From JAAZPT01 sp034180455 (GTDB lineage Bacteria; Bacillota; Clostridia; Christensenellales; Aristaeellaceae): 64,000 bases of DNA. Numbering within the stretch: the stretch's first letter is position 1; each line of letters starts with the position of its first letter. Positions 45,194-54,344 of the stretch are shown here, piece by piece. Location of the stretch: the NCBI GenBank assembly GCA_034180455.1, contig JAXFOG010000033.1, positions 11,642-75,641 on the forward strand, given 5' to 3'. A model generated the notes under the pieces. That model did not search any database, was not told the origin of the DNA, and saw only the letters and a list, made by a program, of their open reading frames with translations. Position numbers and translations under genes: made by a program.

Positions 45194-47833
45194 ATGAAAT
45201 ACGAAATGGAAAAAACATACAATCCTACGGAAGTTGAGGAAAAACTTTATAAAAAATGGGAAAATCAAAAAGCTTTTGCTGGAACAAAAATTGAAGGCAA
45301 AAAACCATTTACTATTGTGATGCCACCTCCAAATATTACTGGTCAGCTTCACATGGGACATGCTATGGATGCGTTGCTTCAAGATGCACCTATAAGATAT
45401 CATAGAATGAAGGGAGACCCAACTCTTTGGGTACCTGGAACTGATCATGCCTCAATTGCTACTGAAGTTAAAATAGTTGATAAGTTAGCTAAACAGGGAA
45501 CTTCTAAAGAAGAAATAGGAAGAGATAAGTTTTTAGAAGTAGCTTGGGAATGGAAAGAAGAATATGGTGAAAGAATAAACCTGCAGCAAAAGAAATTAGG
45601 AGTAAGCTGTGACTGGGATAGACTTAGTTTTACTATGGATGAAAAATGTAGCAAGGCTGTTTCTGAAGCGTTTATAAATCTGTATAATAAAGGCCTTATT
45701 TATCGTGGTAATAGAATGATAAATTGGTGTCCCGAATGTAAAACAGCACTTTCTGATGCAGAAGTTGAGTATGAAGAGCAAGAATCTAATTTATGGTACA
45801 TACGTTATCCAGCTGAAGATGGATCTGAAGGTGTTGTTGTTGCAACTACAAGGCCTGAAACCATGTTAGGAGATACTGGTGTTGCTGTAAATCCAAACGA
45901 CGATAGATATTCAAATATTGTAGGAAAAAATGTAATATTGCCACTTATTAATAGATTAATACCAGTTGTTGCTGATGATTATGTTGATATGGAATTTGGT
46001 ACAGGTGCTGTAAAAATGACACCAGCCCATGATCCTAATGACTTTGAAGTAGCTCAAAGGCATAATTTAGACATTATAAGAATAAATAATGACGATGGAA
46101 CAATTAATGAAAATGGGGGAGAATATGAAGGCTTAACAGCTTTAGATTGTCGAAAAAAGATTGTTGCTGATCTCAAAGAAAAAGGTTATATAGTTAAAAT
46201 AGAAAATTATAAACACAATGTTGGTACGTGTTATAGGTGCTCTACAACTATTGAGCCAATAGTTAGCAAACAATGGTTTGTTAAAATGGACGAGCTAGCA
46301 AAACCAGCTATTGATGTGGTAAAGACAGGAAAAACTCAATTTATTCCTGAAAGATTTAGTAAGACATACTTCAATTGGATGGAAAACATAAAAGATTGGT
46401 GTATTAGTAGACAACTTTGGTGGGGACATCGAATTCCTGCTTATTATTGTGATAAGTGTGGTGAAATTGTTGTTTCAAAATCAACTCCAAAATTATGTGA
46501 AAAGTGTGGCTGTACTGAATTTCATCAGGATGAGGATGTGCTGGATACGTGGTTTTCGTCTGGACTTTGGCCATTTTCTGTCTTTGGATGGCCCGATAAG
46601 ACTGAAGATTTGAAATATTATTATCCCACAACATTACTAGTAACTGGATATGACATTATATTCTTTTGGGTTGCAAGAATGATCTTTAATGGAATAGAGC
46701 ATACTGGAAAAACTCCATTTTCAAAAGTTCTAATCCATGGATTGGTAAGAGATGCACAAGGAAGAAAAATGTCTAAGTCCTTGGGCAATGGAATAGACCC
46801 ACTAGAAATAATAGAAAAATATGGGGCAGATGCATTAAGATTTTCATTGGCCATCGGAATTAGTCCTGGTAACGATACTCGTTTTTCTTCTGAAAAGGTA
46901 GAATCAGCTAGAAATTTCACAAACAAAATTTGGAATGCATCAAGATTTGTTCTAATGAATGTAGATAAAAAATATGATATTAACTTGAATTTACTTACAT
47001 TAGCAGATAAATGGATTCTACATGAACTTCAAAATTGCATTAAAGATATAAGTAATTACATGGAAGATGGGGAATTGGGTCTGGCAGCTCAAAGACTATA
47101 TGATTTTTTCTGGGATTCATTCTGCGATTGGTATATTGAATTATCAAAAAATGCTTTATTTGAAGGAAATATAGAGACAAAAACAAATACAAAAGCTGTG
47201 CTTTACTTTGTTTTGCTAAATACATTAAAACTTATTCATCCTATTATGCCTTTTATTTCAGAAGAAATTTTTCAACATATGCCAGATACAGAAGGATTAA
47301 TAATGAAATCTGATTGGCCACAAATAAATAGTGATTTCTCTTTTCCTAATGAATCTGATCAAATGAAAGAAATTATGGACATTATAAAAGCTTTACGTAA
47401 CATTAGAAATGAAAAGAATGTAAGTTATAGTAAACAAATTAAACTTTATATTGATTCTAAATCTGAATGGGAAAATTTATTGGAAAATTCTAGCTCGTAT
47501 ATAAAATCATTGGTTAATATATCAAAAATAGAATATAATAAACCAAAAGATGATGAAAAGACGATATCAAAAATTATGCCATCATGCGAGCTTTTTATCC
47601 CACTTGGTGATCTAATTGACTTTACTGAAGAGTTATCTCGACTTGAAAAAGAAAAATTAAAATTTATATCCGAACTCGAACTAGCTCAATCAAAGCTTAG
47701 TAATCCAGGATTTGTAGCAAAAGCTCCTCAAAAATTAGTAGATGCAGAAAAAGAAAAAATAGAAAAGTATAATGCTCTGATTAATGATATAGACAATCGT
47801 ATTGTTGAGATGAAGGATCTAATCAATGGCTGA
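45194..47833 (+). CDS. valS: Valyl-tRNA synthetase
   Basis: An 879-residue class I synthetase. It has the HIGH motif as HMGH (PNITGQLHMGHAM near 47) and KMSKS in GRKMSKSLGNG near 525. The editing domain lies between (TTRPETMLGDTGVAV near 219). The C-terminal coiled-coil arm, about 810-879, is typical of ValRS. Translation starts at ATG 45194; the GGAG 11 bases upstream is at the edge of useful spacing. Control is by the T-box leader. rsmH overlaps its 3' end by 8 bases. Confidence 0.97.
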   Translation: MKYEMEKTYNPTEVEEKLYKKWENQKAFAGTKIEGKKPFTIVMPPPNITGQLHMGHAMDALLQDAPIRYHRMKGDPTLWVPGTDHASIATEVKIVDKLAKQGTSKEEIGRDKFLEVAWEWKEEYGERINLQQKKLGVSCDWDRLSFTMDEKCSKAVSEAFINLYNKGLIYRGNRMINWCPECKTALSDAEVEYEEQESNLWYIRYPAEDGSEGVVVATTRPETMLGDTGVAVNPNDDRYSNIVGKNVILPLINRLIPVVADDYVDMEFGTGAVKMTPAHDPNDFEVAQRHNLDIIRINNDDGTINENGGEYEGLTALDCRKKIVADLKEKGYIVKIENYKHNVGTCYRCSTTIEPIVSKQWFVKMDELAKPAIDVVKTGKTQFIPERFSKTYFNWMENIKDWCISRQLWWGHRIPAYYCDKCGEIVVSKSTPKLCEKCGCTEFHQDEDVLDTWFSSGLWPFSVFGWPDKTEDLKYYYPTTLLVTGYDIIFFWVARMIFNGIEHTGKTPFSKVLIHGLVRDAQGRKMSKSLGNGIDPLEIIEKYGADALRFSLAIGISPGNDTRFSSEKVESARNFTNKIWNASRFVLMNVDKKYDINLNLLTLADKWILHELQNCIKDISNYMEDGELGLAAQRLYDFFWDSFCDWYIELSKNALFEGNIETKTNTKAVLYFVLLNTLKLIHPIMPFISEEIFQHMPDTEGLIMKSDWPQINSDFSFPNESDQMKEIMDIIKALRNIRNEKNVSYSKQIKLYIDSKSEWENLLENSSSYIKSLVNISKIEYNKPKDDEKTISKIMPSCELFIPLGDLIDFTEELSRLEKEKLKFISELELAQSKLSNPGFVAKAPQKLVDAEKEKIEKYNALINDIDNRIVEMKDLING

Positions 47834-48773
47834 AGTTTCTTATGATTATCATGTACCAATTATGAAAGGCGAAGTAATTAAATTTTTAATTACTTCGCCT
47901 GATGGAATATATGTTGATGGTACGCTTGGTGGGGGAGGTCATAGCAGATCTATTCTTGAAAATATCAGCAGTAATGGCAAATTAATTGCTATTGACAGAG
48001 ATATTGAAGCCATTAAACATTCAGATATATTATCCAAAGAATATAATAATTTTGTTCCGATACACGGAAATTTTCATAACATTTCAAATATATTAAATAA
48101 ATTAAATATTAATAAAATTGATGGCTGCCTGCTTGATCTTGGAGTGTCTAGCTATCAGCTTGACAATGGTTACAGAGGATTTTCTGTTCATCAAGATAAC
48201 TATTTGGATATGAGAATGGATACTAGTAGTGGTATTACAGCTGCTGAATATCTACAAAATGTAACTAAAGAAGAGTTTGAAAGAATTCTTTATGATTATT
48301 CTGATGAAAATTGGGCTAAAAGGATTGCAGAAGAGTTAATTGAATATAGATCAAAACAGCCAGTTAAAACTACATATGATTTAGTTCAAATAGTTGATAA
48401 TGCAATTCCCAAAAAAGTTAGAATGAAAATTCAGGGGCATCCTGCTAGAAAAACCTTTCAAGCTGTTAGAATTGCAATAAATGATGAAATAGATCCATTA
48501 TATGATTGTTTGATAGATATAATAGAACTTTTAAAGCCTAATGCAAGAATATGTGTATTAACTTTTCACTCAATAGAGGATAGAATTGTTAAAAACTGCT
48601 TAAAAAAATGTGAAAACCCATGTACCTGCGATCCAAAGCTTCCTATTTGTGTTTGTGGTAAAAAACCATTAGGAAAGATCTTAACAAGGAAACCAATTAT
48701 CGCTAATGATGATGAACAAACTAATAATATAAGAAGCCGTAGTGCAAAATTACGAATTTTTGAAAAATATTAG
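47826..48773 (+). CDS. rsmH: 16S rRNA (cytosine-1402-N4)-methyltransferase
   Basis: A 315-residue SAM enzyme acting on C1402 in the decoding centre. Motifs are YVDGTLGGGGHS near 30, GCLLDLGVSSYQLDNGYRGFS near 98 in outline, HPARKTFQAVRIAIN near 208 and TFHSIEDRIVK near 246. Near the C-terminus there is a cysteine-rich insertion, CENPCTCDPKLPICVCG, which is also found in related clostridial proteins. The gene overlaps valS by 8 bases and so may depend on the T-box. A perfect 15-bp inverted repeat lies in codons 15-25. Confidence 0.95.
   Translation: MAEVSYDYHVPIMKGEVIKFLITSPDGIYVDGTLGGGGHSRSILENISSNGKLIAIDRDIEAIKHSDILSKEYNNFVPIHGNFHNISNILNKLNINKIDGCLLDLGVSSYQLDNGYRGFSVHQDNYLDMRMDTSSGITAAEYLQNVTKEEFERILYDYSDENWAKRIAEELIEYRSKQPVKTTYDLVQIVDNAIPKKVRMKIQGHPARKTFQAVRIAINDEIDPLYDCLIDIIELLKPNARICVLTFHSIEDRIVKNCLKKCENPCTCDPKLPICVCGKKPLGKILTRKPIIANDDEQTNNIRSRSAKLRIFEKY
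47868..47899. repeat. Perfect inverted repeat inside rsmH
   Basis: GGCGAAGTAATTAAA, two bases, then its exact reverse complement TTTAATTACTTCGCC. It starts 42 bases into rsmH. No T-run follows, so it is not a standard terminator. In mRNA it would form a very stable hairpin in the first codons. Confidence 0.95.
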
Positions 48774-48788
48774 GTTAGGAGCTTTTCT

Positions 48789-49643
48789 ATGTCAATAATT
48801 TATGTAGTGGCTACTCCAATTGGTAACCTTTCAGATATAAGCGAGCGTGCAATAGAAGCTCTTAAATCATCTAATATAATTGCAGCAGAAGATACAAGAA
48901 ATACAAAAAATCTTTTAAATCATTTTGGTATAACTACATGTCTTACTAGTTATCATAAATTTAATGAAATAGAAAAATCAAAAGAGCTAATAGAAACTCT
49001 ACTTGATAAGGACTTAATTTTGAGTATTGTTTCTGACGCAGGTACTCCTTGTATATCTGATCCTGGTGCAAAAATAGTTTCATGTGCACGAGAAAAAGGT
49101 ATTAAAGTTGTACCTATACCAGGACCCTGTGCTGCAATTGCTGCATTATCTATTAGTGGATTTGAAATTAAAGAATTCTCTTTTTATGGTTTTTTAGAGA
49201 GAAAAGATACAGCACAAATAAAAAGCTTAAATTCAATTAGGAATAATTCGAAAATTGCAATTATATATGAATCTCCAAAAAGAATAAAACAGTTAATATT
49301 AAATATTTCGTTAGTTGATAGTGGTGCATTAATTTGTTTATGCAATGACATTACAAAATATTATGAATTTACTATTGTTGGTTCTAATAATGAAATACTA
49401 AATTATCTTGAATCAAATGAAAAATCAGATAAAGGTGAATACTGTATAGTTGTAAAATGGTCTGAAAAAATAATAAAAGACAGCTTAGATGAAAAATTAT
49501 CAACCGAAGCTGTTATATTTGACTTAGTATTAAAAAGATACACTAAGGAAGAAATTTTTGAAAGGCTACAAAAGATAGGGTATAAAAGAAACCAACTATA
49601 TAAAGCTTTTGAGTATGTAAAATCATTTAATTACAATAAATAA
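48789..49643 (+). CDS. rsmI: 16S rRNA (cytidine-1402-2'-O)-methyltransferase
   Basis: A 284-residue tetrapyrrole-methylase-fold enzyme. Signatures are YVVATPIGNLSDIS (5-18), AAEDTRNTKNLLNHFGI near 34, SDAGTPCISDPGAKIV near 80 and VPIPGPCAAIAAL near 106. With RsmH it makes m4Cm1402 in 16S rRNA, so the two adjacent genes complete one modified base. It follows rsmH by 15 bases and ends convergent with the recombinase gene. Confidence 0.94.
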   Translation: MSIIYVVATPIGNLSDISERAIEALKSSNIIAAEDTRNTKNLLNHFGITTCLTSYHKFNEIEKSKELIETLLDKDLILSIVSDAGTPCISDPGAKIVSCAREKGIKVVPIPGPCAAIAALSISGFEIKEFSFYGFLERKDTAQIKSLNSIRNNSKIAIIYESPKRIKQLILNISLVDSGALICLCNDITKYYEFTIVGSNNEILNYLESNEKSDKGEYCIVVKWSEKIIKDSLDEKLSTEAVIFDLVLKRYTKEEIFERLQKIGYKRNQLYKAFEYVKSFNYNK

Positions 49644-49663
49644 ATTATAAAAATAGTTTATTT
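49638..49663. terminator. Weak AT-only hairpin between convergent genes
   Basis: AAATAAATTAT pairs with ATAGTTTATTT (one T-G pair) around AAAA, spanning the stop codons of rsmI and the recombinase. It may act as a shared terminator, but it has no G-C pairs and no clean T-run. Confidence 0.35.
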
Positions 49664-50810
49664 ATTCATTACTATTACTTGTGTTACTTGTGTCAATTTT
49701 TGGTAGATTGATAAACTCAGCTGCTTGTCTTCTATGCTCATCACTCATTGCTGCATAGTGTTTTCTTGTTGTATTTACGTCTGAGTGACCCAAGGCATCT
49801 GCTACAAGATATATATCTCCAGTATTCTGATATAAATTAGTTGCATACGTACTTCTTAATTTATGAGGGCTTAAACGTTTTTTTAAAGGAGCAGCTAATG
49901 TTGCATATTTTTTTACTAAATTTTGCACAGCTCTTGCTGATATTCTTTTTCTTTGTAAAGAAAGAAATAGAGCATTCTCATGTCCATCTTGAATATCTAA
50001 ATTGCTTCTTAATTCTATATAATCGCTTAAAGCTTTGGCTACTTGATCAGGAAAATAAAGTATCTCACTATTTCCACCTTTTCTTGTAATTAAAACAGCG
50101 TTGATATTTAGATCAAGATCATCAAGATTAATTCCAATTAATTCGCTTATTCTCATTCCTGTGCCTAAAAATAGCATTACTATAGCATAATCTCTTATGC
50201 TGTTAATTTTATTGAAATCCTTTTGTTTATCAGAAAGGCCAGTTCCATTTAGAATTATATCCATCATTGTCTCGACTTCACTGTTTTCCATATATAAAAT
50301 TGGTTTGCTTGGCAATTTAGGAAGAGGCACAAGTTCAGCAGTATTACCAGGAATTCTTCCCATTCTGAATAAATACCCAAAAAGTGATCTTAATGAGGAA
50401 AGTTTTCTCATGATTCCACTTTCTTTATTTTTATATTTTTTCGACACATCTTTAGAAATATCATCATCCTTATAATAAAGCTTTAAATAATCAATATATA
50501 TATCAAACTCTTTTGCAGTGAAAGATGCGATGTCATCATCAGAAAATTCATATGTTTTCTTTTGTGAAAATCGTGGTATTTCTTTACAAGCAAAATCAAA
50601 AAAAATCTCATAGTCCATAGCATATGCAATTCTCGTCAAATCACTTGTTGTAGTTGAGATGCTTCTTATATAATCTTGACATGCTGATGGAAGATTTTTT
50701 ATTATTTTTTGCAGTTTAAGCATACGTGTTTCTTGTAGTTTTTCAGTATATTTTTCTTCTTTCATTATCAATATGTCACTAACTATTCGTAAAAGTATTC
50801 TTTTGCGCAT
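49662..50810 (-). CDS. XerS/XerC-like tyrosine recombinase
   Basis: A 382-residue recombinase with all catalytic residues: Arg220 (GTGMRISEL), Lys244, His316 and Arg319 (SPHKLRS), His342 (LGHSD) and nucleophile Tyr352 (KHYAAM). An N-terminal SAM-like core-binding domain covers about 40-150. The layout and the lack of any phage genes, excisionase or att repeats favour a housekeeping Xer of the single-recombinase (XerS-like) kind that resolves chromosome dimers; this is inference. The binding site before the ATG at 50810 is poor, so the start is uncertain. It lies 27 bases after the RNase H-like gene and probably shares its transcript. Confidence 0.75.
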   Translation of the reverse strand: MRKRILLRIVSDILIMKEEKYTEKLQETRMLKLQKIIKNLPSACQDYIRSISTTTSDLTRIAYAMDYEIFFDFACKEIPRFSQKKTYEFSDDDIASFTAKEFDIYIDYLKLYYKDDDISKDVSKKYKNKESGIMRKLSSLRSLFGYLFRMGRIPGNTAELVPLPKLPSKPILYMENSEVETMMDIILNGTGLSDKQKDFNKINSIRDYAIVMLFLGTGMRISELIGINLDDLDLNINAVLITRKGGNSEILYFPDQVAKALSDYIELRSNLDIQDGHENALFLSLQRKRISARAVQNLVKKYATLAAPLKKRLSPHKLRSTYATNLYQNTGDIYLVADALGHSDVNTTRKHYAAMSDEHRRQAAEFINLPKIDTSNTSNSNE

Positions 50811-50837
50811 AGTTGTATGAATGTATCCCCTTTCTTT

Positions 50838-51293
50838 TTATGAATATATATCGTTTTCCAAATACTTACTGAGTTCGATTTTTGCATTTTTTAAACAATC
50901 TAAATAATTTTTATCATCGATATTTACTTTTCTAAATTTTACTTTATGTTTTTTTGCCTTGATCTGAATAAGTAACATTCTCCAAATATCTTCGTTTTGG
51001 ACCAGTCCCCCATTTTTTAGTTTCCAATTATCTTGCTTCCATTTTATTATATCTCCATTATTAATGGAATTAAAGACATAATCAGAATTAAAGTATATTA
51101 CTACTTCACAAGGCTCTTTTAACTGTCCAACACTAGAGATTATTGAAATTAGGTTCAATCTATCTAAATTTGTTTTTGGAAAACTTCCTTGAATATATTT
51201 TTTTGCATCTCCACATATCAAAACGGCAGCCCATGATCCTGGGCTGTCAATCTCATCACATATAGCTGAACAATAAATATTTACGAACTTCAA
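50838..51293 (-). CDS. RNase H-fold protein with degenerate active site
   Basis: A 151-residue protein aligning to RNase HI along its length, through 'SPGSWAAVLI', 'LKEPCEVVIYFNSDYVFNSI', 'WKQDNWKLKNGG' and 'NEDIW'. Of the four catalytic acids, three are replaced: Ser9 for Asp10, Asn47 for Glu48, Asn69 for Asp70 (E. coli numbering); Asp132 may match Asp134. The KGH histidine is also lost. It is therefore probably not a nuclease and may bind RNA:DNA or a protein. The only available start is a TTG at 51293, 1 base after the rnfB stop, with a weak binding site. Confidence 0.7.
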   Translation of the reverse strand: MKFVNIYCSAICDEIDSPGSWAAVLICGDAKKYIQGSFPKTNLDRLNLISIISSVGQLKEPCEVVIYFNSDYVFNSINNGDIIKWKQDNWKLKNGGLVQNEDIWRMLLIQIKAKKHKVKFRKVNIDDKNYLDCLKNAKIELSKYLENDIYS

Positions 51294-51294
51294 T

Positions 51295-52146
51295 TTAATT
51301 TATCTCTGGCTGCTGAGGTGCCTTATAGTATTCCGGATTTGCAAATTCAAAATTTGGATGTATTGATTTTGTAGGACAAACTCTTGCACATTCCATACAA
51401 CCAACACATATATCATTATCAATAATTGGTAAATCATTTACCATTTTTATTGACCCAAATTTACAAGCTCTAAAACAAGCTCCGCATCCTATGCAACCTA
51501 TACTGCATATTGATCTAACTAGTTTACCTTTGTTTAAGTTCATACATAATACACGTACAGGTAAATTTACTGGCTGGAGTTGGATTAGTTTCTTTGGACA
51601 AGCTAAAACACATTGTCCACATGCAGTGCATTTTTCCTCATCTACTTCAGGTAATCTTGTATCTGAATTTATATGTATAGCATCGAATTGACATGCTTTA
51701 ACGCATGATCCAAGTCCTAAGCAACCGTATTCGCATTTCTTATGGCCTCCAGAAACAAACTGCGCTGCTCTGCAATCTTCTATATCGATATAATCGAACT
51801 TATTTCCACATTTATCGCATGAGCCTTGACATCTTACTCTTGCTGTAAGTTTCACATCATCATGCTTGGCTTCAATACCCATAATTTTTGAAACTTTTTC
51901 AACTAATGCAGTACCACCAACTGGACATGCATTAACAGGTGCCAACCCCTCATAGATTGCTTCTGCACAAGCATCACAGCCAGGATAACCACATCCACCA
52001 CAATTTGCACCAGGCATTGCTGATTTAAGTTCAACTAATTTTTTATCTACAGGAACATGAAAAACCTTATTAACAATTGTTAATCCAATTCCAAATATAA
52101 GTCCTAATCCACCAAGTACTATAGCCGCTACAACCAATTCATTCAT
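51295..52146 (-). CDS. rnfB: RnfB, iron-sulfur subunit of the Rnf complex
   Basis: A 283-residue membrane-anchored ferredoxin. It has an N-terminal helix (5-25), the [4Fe-4S] motif with Cys49, Cys52, Cys57 and Cys74, a second cysteine cluster near 105-145, and several ferredoxin-type CxxCxxCxxxC motifs at about 172-185, 218-232 and 247-260. It is the likely entry point for electrons from reduced ferredoxin. It is the last rnf gene, 12 bases after rnfA. Confidence 0.95.
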   Translation of the reverse strand: MNELVVAAIVLGGLGLIFGIGLTIVNKVFHVPVDKKLVELKSAMPGANCGGCGYPGCDACAEAIYEGLAPVNACPVGGTALVEKVSKIMGIEAKHDDVKLTARVRCQGSCDKCGNKFDYIDIEDCRAAQFVSGGHKKCEYGCLGLGSCVKACQFDAIHINSDTRLPEVDEEKCTACGQCVLACPKKLIQLQPVNLPVRVLCMNLNKGKLVRSICSIGCIGCGACFRACKFGSIKMVNDLPIIDNDICVGCMECARVCPTKSIHPNFEFANPEYYKAPQQPEIN

Positions 52147-52158
52147 AAGACGCTCCGT

Positions 52159-52737
52159 TTATTTTATTAACCCACTAAAACCTTGGAATGCTATTGACAT
52201 TAATCCAGCCGAAATTAACACACCAGGAAAACCCTTCATATAGCTAGGTAAATTCTTCTTTTCAAGTCTTTCTCTTATACCAGCAAAAAGTACAATTGCT
52301 AAAGTAAAACCAAGAGCAGAACCTATACCATTAAATACACTTTCAATAAGGTTATATTCTTTTTTTAGATTTAAAAGAGTTACTCCCAGTACAGCACAGT
52401 TTGTAGTTATTAAAGGAAGATATACTCCCAATGCCTTATAAAGTGAATAACTTATTTTCTTTAGAACAATTTCTACAATCTGTACAAGCCCTGCAATTAC
52501 AAGTATAAAAGCAATTGTTTGAAGATAAACTAGATCAAATGGTATAAGGAGATAATTCTGGATAATATATGTAATTAGAGATGCCAAAGCCATTACAAAA
52601 GTAACAGCCATACCCATTCCAAATGCAGTACTTGAACTTTTAGAAACTCCTAAAAAAGGACAAATTCCCAAAAATTGTTGCATTAGATAGTTATTAACAA
52701 GTACACCAGAAATAATAATCATTATATAATTACTCAT
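52159..52737 (-). CDS. rnfA: RnfA, membrane subunit of the Rnf complex
   Basis: A 192-residue protein with six membrane segments. Conserved stretches are NNYLMQQFLGICPFLGVSKS near 14 and TTNCAVLGVTLL near 110; the cysteines in these loops bind an iron-sulfur cluster across the membrane in the known structures. The start overlaps the rnfE stop as ATGA. Confidence 0.95.
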   Translation of the reverse strand: MSNYIMIIISGVLVNNYLMQQFLGICPFLGVSKSSSTAFGMGMAVTFVMALASLITYIIQNYLLIPFDLVYLQTIAFILVIAGLVQIVEIVLKKISYSLYKALGVYLPLITTNCAVLGVTLLNLKKEYNLIESVFNGIGSALGFTLAIVLFAGIRERLEKKNLPSYMKGFPGVLISAGLMSIAFQGFSGLIK

Positions 52738-53369
52738 TCTTTTACCTCCCTAGTAGATTTTGAGGAAGAGATTTTCTTTGAAATAAAATTAACAAGTAAT
52801 GCAAGTAATCCTAAAGACAAGAAGCCACCTGGTGGTTGTGCAATAATTCTTATTGGTTCCATTCCTTGAGGTAAAACATTCATTCCAAAGAAGGTTCCAT
52901 TTCCTAATATTTCTCTGAAACTAGCTAAAAAAGTAATAGACAATGTAAATCCAAGGCCCATTCCTAAGCCATCTATAAGAGAAAAAATAGGGCCGTTATA
53001 AAAAGCAAATGATTCAGCTCTTGCAAAAATTATACAGTTTACAACAATAAGAGGAATAAATATTCCTAATGAAGCATCTAGGTCTGGTAAATATGCCTTT
53101 ATAAGCATCTGTACAATAGATACAAAAGTAGCAATAACAATGACAAAACAAGGAATGCGTACTTTATTTGGTATAATTTTTCTAAGAAGAGAAATAACAA
53201 GGTTTGATCCCATTAGAACAAAAGTTGCAGCTAGACCCATGCCTATTCCTTGCGAAGCAGCTGTTGTGATAGCTAGCGTTGGACACATTCCTAGCATTAG
53301 TCTAAATGTCGGGTTTTCGTCTAAAATACCATTTTTAAATATTTTGATAATTGAATTACTATTATCCAT
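52734..53369 (-). CDS. rnfE: RnfE, membrane subunit of the Rnf complex
   Basis: A 211-residue, six-segment homologue of RnfA, with NPTFRLMLGMCPTLAITT near 18 and IPLIVVNCIIFARAE near 105 carrying the matching cysteines. The ATG at 53369 follows GGAGG by 6 bases; a longer frame into rnfD has no binding site. The stop of rnfD is 1 base upstream, so the usual rnfG cannot fit between D and E. Confidence 0.93.
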   Translation of the reverse strand: MDNSNSIIKIFKNGILDENPTFRLMLGMCPTLAITTAASQGIGMGLAATFVLMGSNLVISLLRKIIPNKVRIPCFVIVIATFVSIVQMLIKAYLPDLDASLGIFIPLIVVNCIIFARAESFAFYNGPIFSLIDGLGMGLGFTLSITFLASFREILGNGTFFGMNVLPQGMEPIRIIAQPPGGFLSLGLLALLVNFISKKISSSKSTREVKE

Positions 53370-53370
53370 A

Positions 53371-54339
53371 TTATGCCTCCCCAAAACTTCTTGGAAGAGT
53401 ATATTTGTCAATAAGAGGAGTTGCTACGTTCATAAATAATATTGCAAAAGATGTTCCTTCTGGATAATTACCGTAGGCTCTAATGACAAAAACAATAATT
53501 CCACAACCTATACCCATTATTACTCTTCCTAATTTATGTATTGGACTTGTTACATAATCAGTAGCCATAAAAAATGCGCCTAATAAGAGTCCCCCACCTA
53601 ATACCTGTGATAAAGCATTTTCAATACCACTTTCAACAGAATATACAGTACCAGTTTTTATTAGGTACATTAAAAATACAGTTGCAATCATATAAACTGG
53701 TATTCTCCAGTCTATGACTTTTTTATAAATAAGGTATAGACCACCAATTAAAATAGCAAGTTTTGAAGTTTCGCCCTCCATTCCTGGAATGTTGCCAATA
53801 AACATATCAAATAACGAAAAGTTTTTAATACCTGCTAATGGCGTAGCAACAGAAACAAAATCAACATCAGAACCCATTCCATTTAAGAAATTAAAAATAT
53901 CTGGTGAAATTCTTGATGACATCAATGCTGTCCAAGAAATAAACATAATTGTTCGCGCAACAAGTGCTGGGTTCATAAAGTTCTGACCAATACCACCAAA
54001 AAGCTGTTTAACAAGTATAATTGCAATAAATGATCCAAATATAGGCATCCAATAAGGAGCACTGGAGGGAAGATTAAGACCAATAAGTATACCTGTAACA
54101 ACAGCACTAAAATCGTTAATTGTAGTTTTAGTTTTTGAAAGAACTTGGAATAAGTATTCAAATAGAACAGAACTAATTATTGCAAGTAATATAAGAATTA
54201 AAGCTCTAATCCCAAATATAATTCCAGCGGCGACAATTGATGGACATAGGGCCAAGCAAACATCAATCATCAAAGATTTTGTTGTAACAGTTCTGTCCCT
54301 TAAAAAAGGAGATGCAGATACTATAAATTTATTTTCCAT
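53371..54339 (-). CDS. rnfD: RnfD, flavin-binding membrane subunit of the Rnf complex
   Basis: A 322-residue protein with about nine membrane segments of the NqrB/RnfD family. The covalent FMN site is present in the form FVSVATPLAG, with Thr166 as the expected attachment point. MNPALVARTIMF near 122 and FMATDYVTSPIHKLGR near 258 are other family blocks. The ApbE flavin transferase needed for attachment is not in the window. It is 5 bases after rnfC. Confidence 0.94.
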   Translation of the reverse strand: MENKFIVSASPFLRDRTVTTKSLMIDVCLALCPSIVAAGIIFGIRALILILLAIISSVLFEYLFQVLSKTKTTINDFSAVVTGILIGLNLPSSAPYWMPIFGSFIAIILVKQLFGGIGQNFMNPALVARTIMFISWTALMSSRISPDIFNFLNGMGSDVDFVSVATPLAGIKNFSLFDMFIGNIPGMEGETSKLAILIGGLYLIYKKVIDWRIPVYMIATVFLMYLIKTGTVYSVESGIENALSQVLGGGLLLGAFFMATDYVTSPIHKLGRVIMGIGCGIIVFVIRAYGNYPEGTSFAILFMNVATPLIDKYTLPRSFGEA

Positions 54340-54344
54340 ATTGT

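Noticed and set aside
47868..47899. Intrinsic terminator inside rsmH
   Set aside because: The inverted repeat is strong, but there is no T-run on either side, so it does not fit an intrinsic terminator. It is reported as a repeat instead.
49662..50810. Prophage or integrative element marked by the tyrosine recombinase
   Set aside because: No phage, transfer or excisionase genes are near, no tRNA-associated repeats are visible, and both flanks are core genes in ordinary operons.
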